Shown here: positions 34,148 through 47,863 of the stretch, in pieces
Layout: every line of letters starts with the position of its first letter
Position numbering within the stretch: position 1 is the first letter of the stretch
Assembly: GCA_011317545.1 (NCBI GenBank)
Contig: WUJK01000002.1
Location: 2,294,001 to 2,358,000 of the forward strand
Direction of reading: 5' to 3'
Source of the DNA: Coniella vitis
Taxonomy: Eukaryota > Ascomycota > Sordariomycetes > Diaporthales > Schizoparmaceae
Length of the DNA stretch: 64,000 nucleotides
Notes under the pieces: model-generated
Database searches by the model: none
Told to the model about the DNA's origin: nothing
What the model saw: only the letters and a program-made list of their open reading frames with translations
Program-made: the position numbers and the translations under genes

Positions 34148-37100
34148 ATGAACGCTGACGGCGGTCTAGTCGGCTGCCTTGTGGAGAGGTTGACCACTCG
34201 GGTGAGCATGAGACTGTTGCTTTGTCTGGCTGTCAATACCGCGTGGTGCTGGCTGCTCCCTCTGGATTCAATCCCACCCCCAGGACTAGGACTGCGCCTG
34301 TGCTAACGCTCCGAGCCTCGCTTCGCTCGCTCGCTCTCTCTAGCTGCCTCATAGGACCGGAACCACGGTTCAGGACCTTTACCAAGATGACATCGTCCGC
34401 ATCACGCGCGCGACCCTCCTCAAGATTAGCGTTCCGTCCATCGCTCTCGTCGTCGACGCCCTCATCTCCCTGCTAGAGGACCTTGGCCGACCCTACCGAT
34501 CAGCCGGCACCGCTGCTAGCCACCCGCCCCATGTACTGAACTCCGAGTTCTACATACTGAGCCTGCTTGCCGACTGTTGCTTGAGCCATTGGAACAATGG
34601 CGCGCTGGAATCGGGCGATTCCGAGAACTTGAGCAGCTTGCGGCGCGCCAGGGCCAGAGACCCTCCCAAACGCTCCCTGAACGCCTCTCTGGTCACCAGA
34701 GTATTTGACATTCTCAAAACATATACCAGACCACTACCCGAAGGCTTCACTCTTTCCACCCAGACGCTGCTGGACCGCTTCCAGTCAGAGGAGGAGTTGG
34801 TGACGGGCTTTGCTGATCTCCAGGGCAACGAGACCCCTCTCGAGAGTCAGGCGCTCTACGACTCCCACGTTGAAGTGGTCGAACGCCATGCCATGAGCAT
34901 CTGTGAATTCGTCGTCGCTTCCAGCTGGCAGGGCGCTTTTGAATATTTCAGAAAGGTTATCTATGTCATTCGAACCACCACGTCTGCGCAGAGCTCCAAT
35001 GTCCAGACCATCACGGCTGTCGAAGATGAGCGTACTGCTCTGGTGCTGCTTCGCATGGTTGGCTGCTTCTGGGTCGACTCGTACAAGCTCGGCCTCATTA
35101 TTCAAGAGATTTGCTCCAGCTATTTGCACTTTCGCCGGCACTTCCAGGACACCATTGCCATTGTCACCCCCCTTCTTATAACGAGATGGCTCGACCGCCA
35201 GCCCGATGAGTTTGTGAAGCTCCATACGAGCCACAGGAGGCTGGATGGAGGCCCTGATACCTTGTTCGACATGACCCATACTGTCGCTCTCGACAGTGGA
35301 CGGTCAGACTCGGTCGCAGACGGAATGAGGCGCAAATTCATGCAGTACCCGCTACAAACGACCCTGCTCTTCCTCCTTCCTGACGTGTTTGAGGTTGCCA
35401 GCAGTATGCGCGATGCCAAGAGCAGTGGCATGTCTAAGAAGATTGCCTTCCTCGACGGACTGAGAAAAGCACTCAGAAACAAGAACGAACAAGCTGCATA
35501 CTGTCTCGTATTGCTCTTGCGCGCCGCGCGTCATTTTGATCTCGATAGCGAAGCAGCCTTCATCAGCTACGCCTTGGACGTCCAAGACGAGGTCCGCGAT
35601 GCCGTCTTTCGGCGCAACGTTTCGGGGCCTGACTCTACATTGTTTGAGCAGGCCATCATGACGGCCGCTTTTGTCAGTCTGACGGATCTCAACTACGAGG
35701 GTTGCATAGACTCTTTGGCCCCAACTTGTCTCGCCCCTGCAGCACCGCTAGGCTTCAAGATTGCTCTCATACAGGCCGCGGCGCATTTTGCCACTCTTGA
35801 AGACCCAGACCGCTACCACGCTCTCCACGATCTCGCCGCCAGATTTGTCAGGAGTCAAATGAAGACCTTTACGACAGTGTTTACAGAGACGTATATAAGC
35901 GACTCACACTCGCATCGCATGGCTCTCGAACTGGTCAACAACAATGATTTGCTTCCTCACATCTTGGTCTATCTGAACGTCTGTCCAAATGTGTTTCTAT
36001 CGGCCAAGAGAGCCGAACCCAAGAACCAGGCTTTGGTATACCAAGGCTACTTGGAGGCATTTTTACCTTGTCTGGTAACCCCCAACGACCAGATTCGCCG
36101 TTCAGCCTCCAAAATTGCGTCACGCGTGTTTGCGGACGCCGAACTCATGGAGGAGTTCAAGTCATCAGAAACTCTTTCGTCTCCAGAATTCAAAGAAAAT
36201 ATTTGGAGGATAACGTAAGTATTCGGGTGTGCCAGATAGCCTTCTTTTCTTACTTTTTTTGGTTATTGTTATTATTATGATTATTTCCTTGACCTTTACA
36301 CAAGTGGGATGGGAAAACTGAAGAATTCTGACTTGCCTTCAGATCTTTGGTTCTGAATGACCTCTGTGATAAGATTGACTCTCAGGACCTGGCCGTGAGC
36401 ATCGCGTCAATTAATGGGTACCTGGAGTCTCGATTGGTCTTGCTGAGATCTATCAAGGTATGTTTATTCTGTATCGGTGTTCAGTTGACGGTATAATATC
36501 GCGGCACCAGCTAAATGAAGTGCTTCTAGGATTTGGGGAACATAGCAGAAGAGATACCTGAGCGTACGTCTGTTTGCACTAGGCTGGAGACCATCTTATT
36601 GGTGTCACTGTGTTCAGCAAATATTGAAACCTTGCAATTGGTGATTGCCTGCTGTTCCCTGTTTCTGGAAGAGTGCGATATCATCGAGGCGGCGTCTGAT
36701 GGAACAACGAAACCTGTCCAGCGACTCTTGCAAAATGGCAACGCTTTTCGGGAAATCGCATCCCGCGAATTCCGCTTCACTGGGCTTGTAGCCTTTCAAA
36801 AGCGAGTCCGAGGCTTGCTTAGAAGCATCGAATATCCAAGTGCCGGTATCCTTGATGCCTGGGCGATAGCATTTGATCGATGGCTGCACCTCTCGAGGGA
36901 GGTCTCAACCTCGTCCGCCGAGACATTGCCAGAAGCGATTCTCGCTGAATGGCGGAACTATTCTGGCTTCCTCGCTTCTCTGGGTGGGGTGTGTGTGTCA
37001 GATCAACCGGCTGTTACTGACGGTGTTTCTCTGGGTAGCCTCAAGTGGATCGACAAGTTGTCATCTGAAAACCAAGAGGAGCCTTTACTGAGCAGATACC

Positions 37101-40100
37101 TCAGGCTCAGCATCCAACTCCTCGGCTGTAGCAATGCCCGGGTTAGAGAGACAATGCGCGAAGTGCTGTCTGTTGAGACGGCGTCAGCCCTCTACCAACC
37201 TCTCTTCAAAGCGCTCGAGGCCGAACTTGACGTGCTATTCACTGGCGCGCTGGAATCCGCGGGCAAAGGGCTCGAGAATGAGATCATATTTGCCGAGCAG
37301 TCCACCTCTCTACTCAGAGCGCTCGTTGAAAGGCTAGACGGTCCCTCTGACCTGGGTGCCGCGTCATCCGTCAACTTGGGAACACTGACCCTGAATTTTG
37401 CCAAGTTCCTCGACGGTGTCTCGGACACGCGAAATAGTCTCATGGTCAAGATCAAGGTTTGCCAGCTGTCAGAGGCTGTCATGAAGAAGAAGGAGCATCT
37501 CAATTTGAGAGATGACGTGCGCGTCCGCAATCAGCTTCTTGAATACATCTTCAGCTGGATCACACGCCCGCGGTCGCCCCGTACGGAATCGGCGGCAGCT
37601 TTTGGGCCTGCACGTTTTGACGACGCAGTGCGAGTGCAAAAGGATCTCGACAAGGCTTGTTTGCGATCACTTGCCGAACTGACATATCGCCTGCCCTTGC
37701 AACCGGGAGAGGGGCAGTCAGACGTTGGTACAAGCGAACTGAAATCGCAAATGTTCCATACGTACTTCAACCGCTTCCTCTCGCTTCTTAATATCGAGAA
37801 TACAGATGCCGGCCGGTATGAGTACGGCAACGCCGCCAGAGACGAGAATGCCACGGGCTCGGAGCTAGCCATCACAATACTTTCGAATCTGCTAAGTGCC
37901 AATATCGACGTTGGCCTGAAGCATTCTCTGGGCATAGGCTATCACGCCAACGTTGAGATAAGGACGGCCTTTGTAAAAGTCTTGTACAATATTCTGATAC
38001 AAGGGACAGAATTCAACAATCTTTCTGATACGGCTGTTACTGAAAAGTACGATGAGCTGCTCGATTTGCTGACTGCAGACACAAGCCTAGCGGCCGCCAT
38101 CAGCTCCATTTGTCCCAGCAGCGAAGTTGACGAGGTCACCATATCCTTATTAAACATCTTTGAGACACGAGGTCTCAGTTTTGTGTTGTTGGAGGCTCTT
38201 ATCAAGCAGGAGATTGAGGACACAGAAAATGAATCTGAGCTGCTCAGGAGAACGTGCGTCGCGACGAAAATGCTTTCCATCTACGCAAAATGGAAGGGCA
38301 TGGCGTATCTGAAAGCAACGCTGCAAAAGGTGCTTGAACGGCTGATGATGACATCCAAGGACCTCGACCTTGAATTGGACCCAGCCAGGGTCTCATCGAC
38401 AGATCAGCTGCAAAAGAACGCTTTGCAGCTGCGGATCGTCGCCAAGGTCTTCATCGAGGACATCTGCAACTCGTCCTCCAGTATCCCACTGTCGTTTCGC
38501 AAAATATGCAGCATCATCTCGGCAGCGGTCATGCCTAGGTTTCCTGAAGCCAAGTATACGGCTGTTGGCGCTTTCATATTCCTCCGGTTCTTTTGTCCTG
38601 CCATTGTCGCACCCGAAATTGAAGGTCTCGTCTCGACTGCGCCGTCAAAGGAAATGCGCAGAGGCCTGCTGCTGATTGCAAAGGTTGTTCAAAATCTGGC
38701 CAACAACGTCCTATTTGGAGCCAAGGAACCATACATGTTTCCGCTGAACGATTTCCTCACCCAAAATATTTATCGTGTAACCACATTTTTGCGCGAAATA
38801 TCTGTCGCGCCAGAAAAGATGGACTCGCCGGCTTCATCCGAATCCTTCGACTTTGGTTCCTGTGTGGCTCTGCATCGGTACCTGTATGACCACTGGGACC
38901 AAGTCAGGCAGCGTTTGGTGTCGCAAGAACGAAGGGATCTTGTGCGGTCGCCCGCAGAAGCGCCACGCGCGCACTCACCCGTCCTGGTACCCTTGCGGCA
39001 TCTCATCACGCACCTTGGCCCGCCATCTCTGGGCGTCACATGGAATCGACCTTTGATTTCTTCCAACAGCCCACCCGCGTATTCTCGATTCCAAAACTTT
39101 ATGCTACGTAATGCCTTCCGGAGTACTGAGTCTTTTGTTACAACTCGAGCGGTGTATGATGGTGGTGAGAGCAAGGTAAGGGATATATACATACATATAC
39201 AGGCAGTTCTGACTGTTGAACGGGTGTATGGGCGGTCGCTGACAATTAATTGACTCTCAGGATGGACTGTCTATTATTTGCATTATTCTCAGGAATGTTG
39301 ACGAGGAGTCTATTGATTACGATACCCTCATCTATTGCTATTTGAAGGTTCGTTGGTCTCCTGGGCCGTTGCTCTTCTTATTACGGTCCATGAACGCTTT
39401 TTTCACGCTTACCATACTGATGTCGTGAATACATCAGCTCGCCAGTCGTATGTGGCACCGGCCCTTTGGCTTGTTGCTGGATGCAACATGCTTCAACGGA
39501 CAGAGCGAGGAGCCCCAAGACGAGCTGTTTCACAAGCTCGAGCTCCTCACACCTACGGAACTCTCCAAGAACCTCAGCCGAATCTACATTTACAACATGA
39601 ATAGCGCTTTCCGGTAAGTGGGGACGTGCTCTTTTGTCTTCAGTCCAACACTAAACTGACTGTGGTTGCAGGAAATGCCTGCGGCGCGTGCTCCGGGTGT
39701 CTACAAAGAAAGATACGAGCGTCTTCAATCCGAACAGAATTGATTACCATCTGATAGGTAGCATCAAGGAGTTGCAAAGCCACTTCCACTTCAATCAGCT
39801 CCACTTACCAAAGGAAACAATCAGCGTCTGCACTGACACTCGATATGACTTCAAACCGGTCATTCGATTGTCAAAGTCAAAGGGACCCGTTGCCTGTCGC
39901 ATTACCGTCGGTAATCTGTTTGTACAGATTACAACCTTGGACAAGCAAGAAGTCCACCCCAATTTCCGGCTGAGCGCGACCATCAACGACATTTTCCGCC
40001 TGGGCGATGTCGACGAGACGTCAATAAATTCTAAAACTGATGACGATTCCGCATTCGGGTTAAGGGCCGACAATGGCAAGATTGCCTTGTATTTTACAAG

Positions 40101-42864
40101 TCCACAGAAACCCGAAATTCTGCAGAGAATCCATGCTGCCAAGGTCCGGCATGGAAAGGACACGCGGTCGCCAAAGCCCTACGAGCGGTTGATCAGACCA
40201 CAGGATGTCCCTGGAACACTGCTGAATCTGGCGTTGACAAATTTGGCAAGTCCAGATCACGTTCTGCGTCTGTCTTCGTACAATTTGCTGGGTGCTCTCT
40301 GTCGAGCCTTCAACTTTACCACCGCGTCGAGGGTCTTTTGCACGAAGGGTAGGTGACAAAGTCCCCCTCACATGCAATCATTGGTGGTAGCTACTGACAC
40401 ATGCAGACATTGCCGTCCCATTGGACCCGTCTCGCTTCATCATCGAGATTAGTCGAACGTTGGCCGAAGCCGAGCCGCAGTTGACATCAGACTTTTTGAA
40501 TGAGTTCTTTGTGGGATGGGACAGCTTTTCTGAGGAGCAGAAGCCCCTGAGCCTCGCTTACATGGCACCTTGGCTACCCGGCTTGCGATCAGCTGTCTTG
40601 GCTGCGGAAGCCGACAGCGACAAAGGACGAGAGAAGATTGCGACATTCTTCAGGAAGCTCATCAACGTCACCTTGTCGGATCCAACGCTCGGCTTCACGC
40701 TTGAGCAGACCACGTGGCCAGTGATTCAACGTGATGAAGTGCTGCTGGATATCTTTTTGGATGAGATTATCAAATCAGCATCGAGCATCGGTCTCCACGA
40801 TGAGCAGACAGAAACTCTGACATCTATTGTCACGGCGATTGGCAGCATCACGCTGCGAGGCAAGATTATCACGCGCCTGCGAAAAGCCTTGAGTCGATCG
40901 TCCATGCGGCAAAGCAAGCATTTGCCTGACAATGTCGTCTGGCCAGAGGTCTGCATACTGTTGCAGTTTTGTGTATCTTTGTCGTTCGACAGCGGCATCC
41001 AGGCCCAAATGTATCTTCCCGAGATATTCCACATTGTCACGATGCTTGCCAACACTGGGACGTCCGACATACGAGTCTTGGTGCACCGCCTCTTGGTCAA
41101 CTCGGTTCATGCTGCTTGCACATCTTTCCACTTGGATGAGGCCCGACAGACCAAGCTCAAGGGAATCATGGACTTGCTGTCAGAGTCACGTAGCGATATT
41201 TGGAACATCACACCCGCCTATCCCAATCGTGACGGTGCGTCAATGTCGACAACACAAGAGTATGGGCCCACACTGGCTGCGACCGAGGCTCTGGCGGCAA
41301 TCATGTTTGAGATTTGCTCCGTAGCCGCTCCTTCGATCGACATGGCCAACGCTTGGCGATCACGCTGGATGAGTCTTGTGGCGAGCACAGCCTTCCAGAA
41401 CAATCCTGCCATCCAGCCTCGTGCCTTTTCGGTCATGGGCTGTCTAGCCCGAGAGGAGGTCGATGATGACTTGCTCTATCAGGTTCTGGTTGCACTGCGA
41501 ATCAGCATCACGCGGTTCAGTAGCGAGGATGGCAATAGCGAGATGCTGGTGGCGATCGTGACAGCCCTGTCACGTATGATGGCCAAGTTACCATCAACGT
41601 CCCGCTATGGTGTCCAGCTGTTCTGGCTCGCCACCTTCTTGTTGCGCCTTGTTCCGCCAGCGCTGTTCAACTGTGCAGCGGTCTTTATGGAGTCGGTTCT
41701 CACAAACATCAACACCTCTGGGGACACCCGGGGTGCCAAGCTCGTCGCTCACCTACTCCAGGGGCGGGACTTGATAGAAGAAGTGGCACGACCGCTGGAC
41801 GACTTTTACGGCATACATTTCAACCAGGAGAATTTCCACTTTGCAGTATGCGCTTGTATTGCTCGGGGTCTGTCAGACACCATGACCAAGGCCACTGCTC
41901 TTCACGTGTTGGCTACATTCATGGAAATGACAACCCTACCAGCCGCCACATCCGAGGCCGGGACTCCCTCGACCAAACAATTAAAGGAAGTCCCGTATTC
42001 GCCCTATCTCTCGCTCATCATGTCCCGCGCGGTTGCTCCGGACGAGCTACGAGACGCCCTTTGGCAGGCTGGAATCAACCCACCAACGAGCTCAGCCAGT
42101 GTGCTGAGGGCCAGGGCGATGGATAGGCTTGCCTCTGTGAGTGATAAAGACCTGATGCTGAACACGGCCATAGAGCTGGTGGACTTTCAATTCTTGGAAG
42201 ACGCGGTGCAAAGCCGTTTGCTGCTTTGGTTGAAGGAGTTGGCTGAAGGTCGTCCTGCGGTGATTATACCATTGTAAGTTGTTCCACCCCCCCCCCCCTT
42301 TTTTTTTTCTCCCCTTTTCACAATCGCCTCATCACTCTTTTTCTTTGTCCCACTGGTGACCTTTTTTGGACTTTTTTTCAAAATTGGGGTGTACCGTCAA
42401 CTAATCTAGTCCAATCCAGCTATGGACCGATACTCAGCATCCTCGATGACACCCTCTTGCACTGCCAGAACTCGTCGACGCTCGAATCGGCGCACGGCTT
42501 GCTGCAGACCCTGACGTCCAACCCACAGTTCACAACGGCCATGATCGACTCGAGCTCCGCGAGCAGCGGCGCCGGTAACGACAACGGCGGGTTGTCTTCG
42601 TCGACGTCGGCAGCGGCGGTCTCGTCTTCGGCGCTCACCGAGACGCTGGAGGATATGGGTTTTGGGGGTCTGTGGCGGTTTTGTTCGCTGAACCAGACGC
42701 AGGAGCCTGATAAGCAGTGTTTTGCGCAGACGGAGAAATTGATTGATGTGAGTTTTTTTTTTTTTTTTTTTTTTAGTTTTTTCTGTTCTTCTTTCTTTCG
42801 TATCCTTCTGCAGTTCTATTCTTTTTGGGGAGGGGGTTCAAGGAACACCTTTGTGGGCTTGTAG
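34148..42864 (+). CDS. Ras GTPase-activating protein (Ira/NF1 family)
   Basis: It stimulates GTP hydrolysis by Ras and so restrains cAMP/PKA signalling, as known for yeast Ira1/Ira2. Ten exons: 34148-34201, 34344-36214, 36343-36457, 36530-39175, 39261-39347, 39438-39613, 39672-40348, 40407-42273, 42420-42747 and 42814-42864. The joined frame is open for 2,623 residues. The GAP domain lies in exon 4 at about residues 1240-1450: the arginine-finger region reads LLRRTCVATKML (about 1254) and the FLR block reads FLRFFCPAIVAPE (about 1364). A Sec14/CRAL-TRIO-like module begins near 1563 (NMNSAFRKCLRRVL), as in neurofibromin. The rest is helical repeat-like sequence. A Gly/Ser-rich linker lies in exon 9. 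The ending exon (17 codons) is the least certain, and the Ira1 versus Ira2 identity is not resolvable. Confidence 0.93.
42287..42308. repeat. C(12)-T(10) homopolymer junction in a RasGAP intron
   Basis: A C run passes directly into a T run inside intron 8, which on the minus strand is an A run followed by a G run. It has the same polarity as 27747-27785 and 47835-47863. Confidence 0.85.
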
Positions 42865-43702
42865 TTTTTTTTTTTTTTGGTCCTTGTCTTGGCGGAAGAT
42901 GTGAGGGCTAGGATCCCGACTCGAGTGCCGAGCCGGGTGAACTTATTGAGCCTCATTGCCAAGAGCCATGACCGCGGTTGTCACTCGGTTGCCGAGACGG
43001 GAATCGGCCCTTCCAACCAGCCAGTCACATTTTTAAGGTTCTTGGAAGAAGAACCAACTGCATCACACCCCTGGCTAATCATGATTGTCCCCAACAGCTC
43101 ATAATAAATGCCGGCACGTATTGAAGCTGAGGAACTCTAGAAGCGCCCAGCATCTGGGGTTCAAGGATGATCAGCACTCCATATCAATACCTGTTTACGT
43201 ACGTGTCCTGGATGGCTTTGGAGGGTGAGCCACTACCGCGCTACGGCTGTGAGGGGATTGCTATGAGTGCTGCCCCGTGTTTTACTGGTGATTGTGCATT
43301 TTGTCATTTTGTCCCTGCCAACTCCAGACCGGTCGGCTAGCATCTGTGCGTGCGTATGGTACGCGCATTGGAACCCAGTTGCCTGGTGTATTGTCGGGTA
43401 TGTCGCGTCATGGAAAGAAGAAAAGGAAAGAAAGTACCAGGAGTGGATGGCTTAGCAAGGCACAGCGCCCAAAGAGGAGCGGCAATGCAGCGAATAAAGG
43501 CTTCTGTTACTACTTGTATTTTTTTTTCGTCAACATTGTAGAGAAGAGATATATATATATCAATCACAATAATATAATATGAGAAAAAGAAAGAGAGGAA
43601 GAAAGAAGAAAGAAAAGAGGGGGGGGAAGGGGGGGTGGAGCGGGGGGTTGCTACAATGAGCCAAGATGTGCATGACGATGCACATGTAACGATGGATACA
43701 TA

Positions 43703-43742
<40 letters not shown>

Positions 43743-45698
43743 ATGACTTATGGTATGTAGATGGTGCTGGAGAAGGGATCTGATGAGCATCTGGGGAACG
43801 TTACTGTATCACGACGACGATACACAGACGGCAGCACCAGCACCAGCACCAGCAAGCAGCGAGCAGCTACCAAGTACTCGGTACAAGATCAAGGCCGCGG
43901 GGTCCAGCTCCAGAAAGGTGCCGTCGCCGGGAGGAAAGAGGGGGTGAACAGGTTGCTCGAGTCAGGAAAGACGGGTTGGGGAGACGGCTGCATATGTATG
44001 GGGGAGTACTATGGATGGAGTCCACAGTGACAGGAGCGGGGAAGTACTCTGTACAGAGTAGCCCTCTTACCTAAGTGGGTAGAAGAATGAGGCTCAAACG
44101 AGCACTTTGCAAACAAACTCTCAAGGCTCGAGTTTTGGGGGCCTTGGAAACGCGCACATGGTAGGTGCTGCGCCCTGGAGACTGACCTGATCGTCGCCTT
44201 GGTTCTTCCTCGACGATCGATTCAGTGCTTACTGTGTGGTCATGGCGCGCAGCGAAGCAAGAATGCAAAGCCATGATGGTGTCAAGACGCCTTGCTTGCT
44301 GTCTGTTCTTTCCAGGAATCACCGCCCAAGTTTGATTGTGAAGTCGAGGTTCTTTTCCGGGAATAGCACAGTTCCGCAGTTTCCCCTCAGTGGGGACTGC
44401 GCGCGCCTCGGGGGCCTGGTGCTCTCAGCCTTTTCCTCGTAATTCCATCTGTGATTGGTCAAGTCAGGGGTCGGCAAGTGGGTCTCTTGATCTTAGAGTG
44501 GTGGCCTCGCCACGCGGCCAACTTGCCTCTACTGTCTTAGTAATATCATACATAGTATACGTTCGTGTTGCGGAGACGCGGGGCCCCAGGGGGCGCGCGT
44601 TCACCACCATCCTGCTCCCTTCTCTCCGCCTCTCCCCGTTGTTTTGGCCTCCCACATGGAACCCACCCCCGGACCCACCAGCTCGTTTGCTCTTGCTACG
44701 ACAAAACAAAACCTGGGGACGAGTGCGCAGAGAGGCAAGGAGAGGAGGAAAAGAAAACGGGGGGGCACTGACGACGACGATGCATGTTTGTTTGCCCTTG
44801 TGCGTCCGCGATTTCTGTCGTTGGTCTTGACACTATTTGGGAGGCGTCCCCGGGCCTGCAGACCATTTATTGACTTTTTGCTGCAGACACACAAGACTCG
44901 TGGGAATGACAAAAGTGGTTGAGAGGTGGGCATTCTACGTGCCGCAAGTAGGCTCTTTGTTTTGCCCTCTTCTTTTGCGCTTCGTGTGTGTGTATGTGTC
45001 GGTTTTCAGCGCCTATGTGGATCTCGGCGCATCTTGGTCCCTTTGGCTTGCTTTCCGTAAGCGTGCACTATGTATGTACACTCGAGTACACTTCTTGCTC
45101 ACTTGGTCAGTACTGGTCTTGGTTATGGGGTCTGGCTGTCGCTTCATGTCAGGAGTGATGGTATCCAACATTAGTTAGGATGGCCCTTTTCTTTTTTTCA
45201 TGATGCCCCAAGGGCGCAGGAACAATCGGACAAGTTGGGCAGCCTGTTTCGGGTCAGCAAGCGCAGGAGATAGGAGGCCACGGTTCATGGTTCAACTGGG
45301 CGTATACACAGTGGCTGGCTGGTTTCCAACGGACTCTCTTGACGTCGTCATTACCTGCGGGTGCGCGGATACGCGGATGAGGTCGATGTCTGTGTCTGTT
45401 TCCAGATATCCAAAATACTGCATGGTGCATACATATCCTCTCCTGCATCTTCACCTGTCTAGACTTCTTGGAAAACATCACACCACTTTTGCTTCTGTCC
45501 CCCTCTTCTTCCTTGGGTGTTATACTCTCTTTCTCCGCTTGCTCCCACGTCCTCCTCTCTCCTTTCCTCTCTCCTCTTCCTCACACGCCCTGTCTCCTTC
45601 TCGCCGTCCTCAGCATAGCCCGTCGAACGCTCCTTGGGTCTGCCAGTTGATCCTATTGCTTCTCCTTTGCTCAACTCAGACACCCAAGTCTGGCACCC
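42865..45698. other. Intergenic with TA tract and pyrimidine-rich leader
   Basis: This 2.8 kb stretch lies between the RasGAP and permease genes. It holds CATAGTA/TACTATG elements at 43699, 44007 and 44551, a TA tract (43705-43741), G-rich runs near 43619-43650, and a long CT-rich stretch (about 45490-45600) that probably marks the permease transcription start. No gene is supported; the many frames lack domains. Confidence 0.55.
43699..43741. repeat. CATAGTA element joined to a TA microsatellite
   Basis: CATAGTA at 43699-43705 runs directly into about 18 TA units. Confidence 0.9.
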
Positions 45699-46151
45699 AT
45701 GGACCACCACGACAACAAGCCCAGCACTGACCACGACGATGAGGCGTGCATCGAGGTCTCCACGCCAGCCCAGGATGGCTTCGACGACTACATACCCGAC
45801 ACGGAAGAGGAACGCAAGCTCGTGCGCAAGATTGACTTGTTCTTGCTCCCCGCGATATGGGGCATGTATCTGTTGTCGTATATGGTTCGCACAATGTAAG
45901 GAGCCCCCTTTCACTGGTCTCGGGCAAGCATCGAAAGGGATGTGATGTTGCCATGAATTATAAGAAGAAAGGGACTGATCAGAGCAATCAATCATATGGA
46001 TGTAGCATTGGAAACGCTGAAATCTCCGGCATGGAACAAGACCTGCATCTCGACTCGAGCAAATACTCGATTGCCCTCGTGGTGTTCTTTATTGGATATG
46101 TTCTTTGCGGTGTGCCATCCAAGTAAGTCCAACCAAGAACGTTCCTCTAGA

Positions 46152-46203
<52 letters not shown>

Positions 46204-47830
46204 CATTCCGCACAGGCCGATCCATTCATAGCTGTCTGCCACCCAGACATGGCAACGGAATAACTAACCACAATAAACACCTCCCTCAGCATGATCCTCG
46301 CCCGAACCAAGCCCTCCATCTTCCTCCCCACCATCATGTTCCTCTGGGGCTGCGTCACCATGGCCATGGGCTGGATGCCAAACTACCAAACCCTCGTCGG
46401 GCTCCGCGTCGTCATCGGCATCCTCGAGGCAGGCTTCGCCCCAGGCGTCCTCCTCATCCTCTCCTCGTGGTACAAACCCAACGAGCAAAGCAAGCGGTTC
46501 GGCGTCTACATATCCGCCGCCATCCTCTCGGGCGCCTTTGGTGGGCTCCTTGCCGGCGCCATTGACTCGAACCTCGACGGCGCGCACGGCATCGCAGGCT
46601 GGCGCTGGCTGTTTATCGTCGAGGGGGCCGCTTGCGCAGGCTGGTCGCTGGTGTCCGTCTTGTTGCTGCTCGACTTTCCCGCAAACTCGACGCGCTTGTC
46701 GGCGCGCGAGCGTGAGCTGGCCATGAAGCGGCTGCGCTATGCCTCGCAGCAGCAGCAGCAGAAGACCGTCTCCGAGGAGGAAAAGATGCCGCTGCCAGAG
46801 GCTTTGAAGAAGACGTTTACCAACTGGCGCATGTGGGTGTTTGTTGTAGGCTACATGGCTATTGTGGGCTCGTCGACGTGTAAGTCTGTCCTTATTTGAC
46901 TGTCTCGCCGTCGTCGTCGTCGTCGTCGATGGTTGGAAGTGAAGTGCATACCTTGTTTCGGAAGAACCGTTTTATTTTCTTCCTGCCACTTTTCTTACCA
47001 TTTTGCTAATCTTTTATTCTTCCATCTTCTCTCTCTTCTGCCCCTCCTCTAGTGTCCTACTTTTACCCAACGCTTGTTGAGAGCCTTGGCTATACCTCGA
47101 CGGCTGCGCAGTACATGACGATTCCCATTTACGTTGCTGCTTTTCTCTGCACCGTCATCTCTAGGTATGTCTTTTTTTGGGGGGGGGGGGGGAATTCTTT
47201 TCTTTCATCTCATCGTTATCTCGTCCCTTGCCCCCCTCCCATCAGTTGATGATATCAATAACCATCTGCTAACCCCATCCCCAACCTCAACAGTCCCCTC
47301 ATGGACAAATACCCTCAATACCGCGGTCTCGCTCTCTCATGCTGTACGTACCCTTTCCTCCGCCTTCACCCCCTCAACCACCAAGAGAGGAAGAAGAAAA
47401 AATAAAAGAAAAAGAAACCCTTAATCTCAAATACTAAATACAAATACCAAATAACATAAAAATAAAAAACACAGGGATGGCCCTCGCAATGCTCTGCTCC
47501 ATCATCGTCTGCACCGTCTACACCCCGACCGCCCGCTACGTCCTCATGGTCCTCATGGCCAGCGGCCTCTGGGTCGCCAACGCGCTCGCGCTCTCGTACG
47601 CGTCCGCGTCGTTTGCCGCGGCGCCCGCCGAGGTCCGCGGCATCGCCCTGGCCTTCATCAACGCCATGGGCAACCTCGCCCAGATCTACGGCTCCTACCT
47701 GTTCCCCGACGCCGACGCGCCCCGGTACCTCATGGGCTTTGGCGTCATTAGTGGCTTGTGCTGTACGGGCGTCGTGGCGTACCTTGCGTTGCATGTTTTG
47801 TTGCCGCGGTTTCCGAATAAAGCGACGTGA
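45699..47830 (+). CDS. MFS anion:cation symporter (Dal5-type permease)
   Basis: A plasma-membrane transporter of the major facilitator superfamily, in the allantoate/pantothenate/nicotinate permease group by its PSNMILARTKPSIFLPTIMFLWG and GLRVVIGILEAGFAPG motifs. Six exons (45699-45895, 46006-46122, 46290-46879, 47053-47164, 47294-47343, 47475-47830) give 473 residues. The N-terminal tail is acidic (DHHDNKPSTDHDDEA) and the start lies in CCCATGG. Splicing restores GSSTLSYFYPTLVESLGYT and the last segments FINAMGNLAQIYGSYLFP. At the exon 1-2 join the sequence is VRTIIGNA, where many relatives have DRTNIGNA. The length is slightly short for the group. The substrate is unknown. Intron 2 carries a long CT tract and intron 4 a T-G homopolymer junction. 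Confidence 0.92.
46154..46201. repeat. CT tract in permease intron 2
   Basis: About 24 CT units lie inside the intron between exons 2 and 3 of the permease, well upstream of the acceptor. Confidence 0.95.
47172..47192. repeat. T(7)-G(14) junction in permease intron 4
   Basis: A T run passes into a G run 8 bp after the donor site of intron 4. Homopolymer length is uncertain. Confidence 0.85.
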
Positions 47831-47834
47831 AAAC

Positions 47835-47863
47835 AAAAAAAAAAAAAAAAGGGGGGGGGGGGG
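47835..47863. repeat. A(16)-G(13) homopolymer junction
   Basis: It begins within 5 bp of the permease stop codon, so it lies in the 3' UTR. It has the same polarity as the A-G junction at 27747-27785. Confidence 0.85.

Noticed and set aside
44390..44830. 146-codon plus-strand frame
   Set aside because: Arg/Pro-rich, overlaps frames on both strands, no domain or intron signals.
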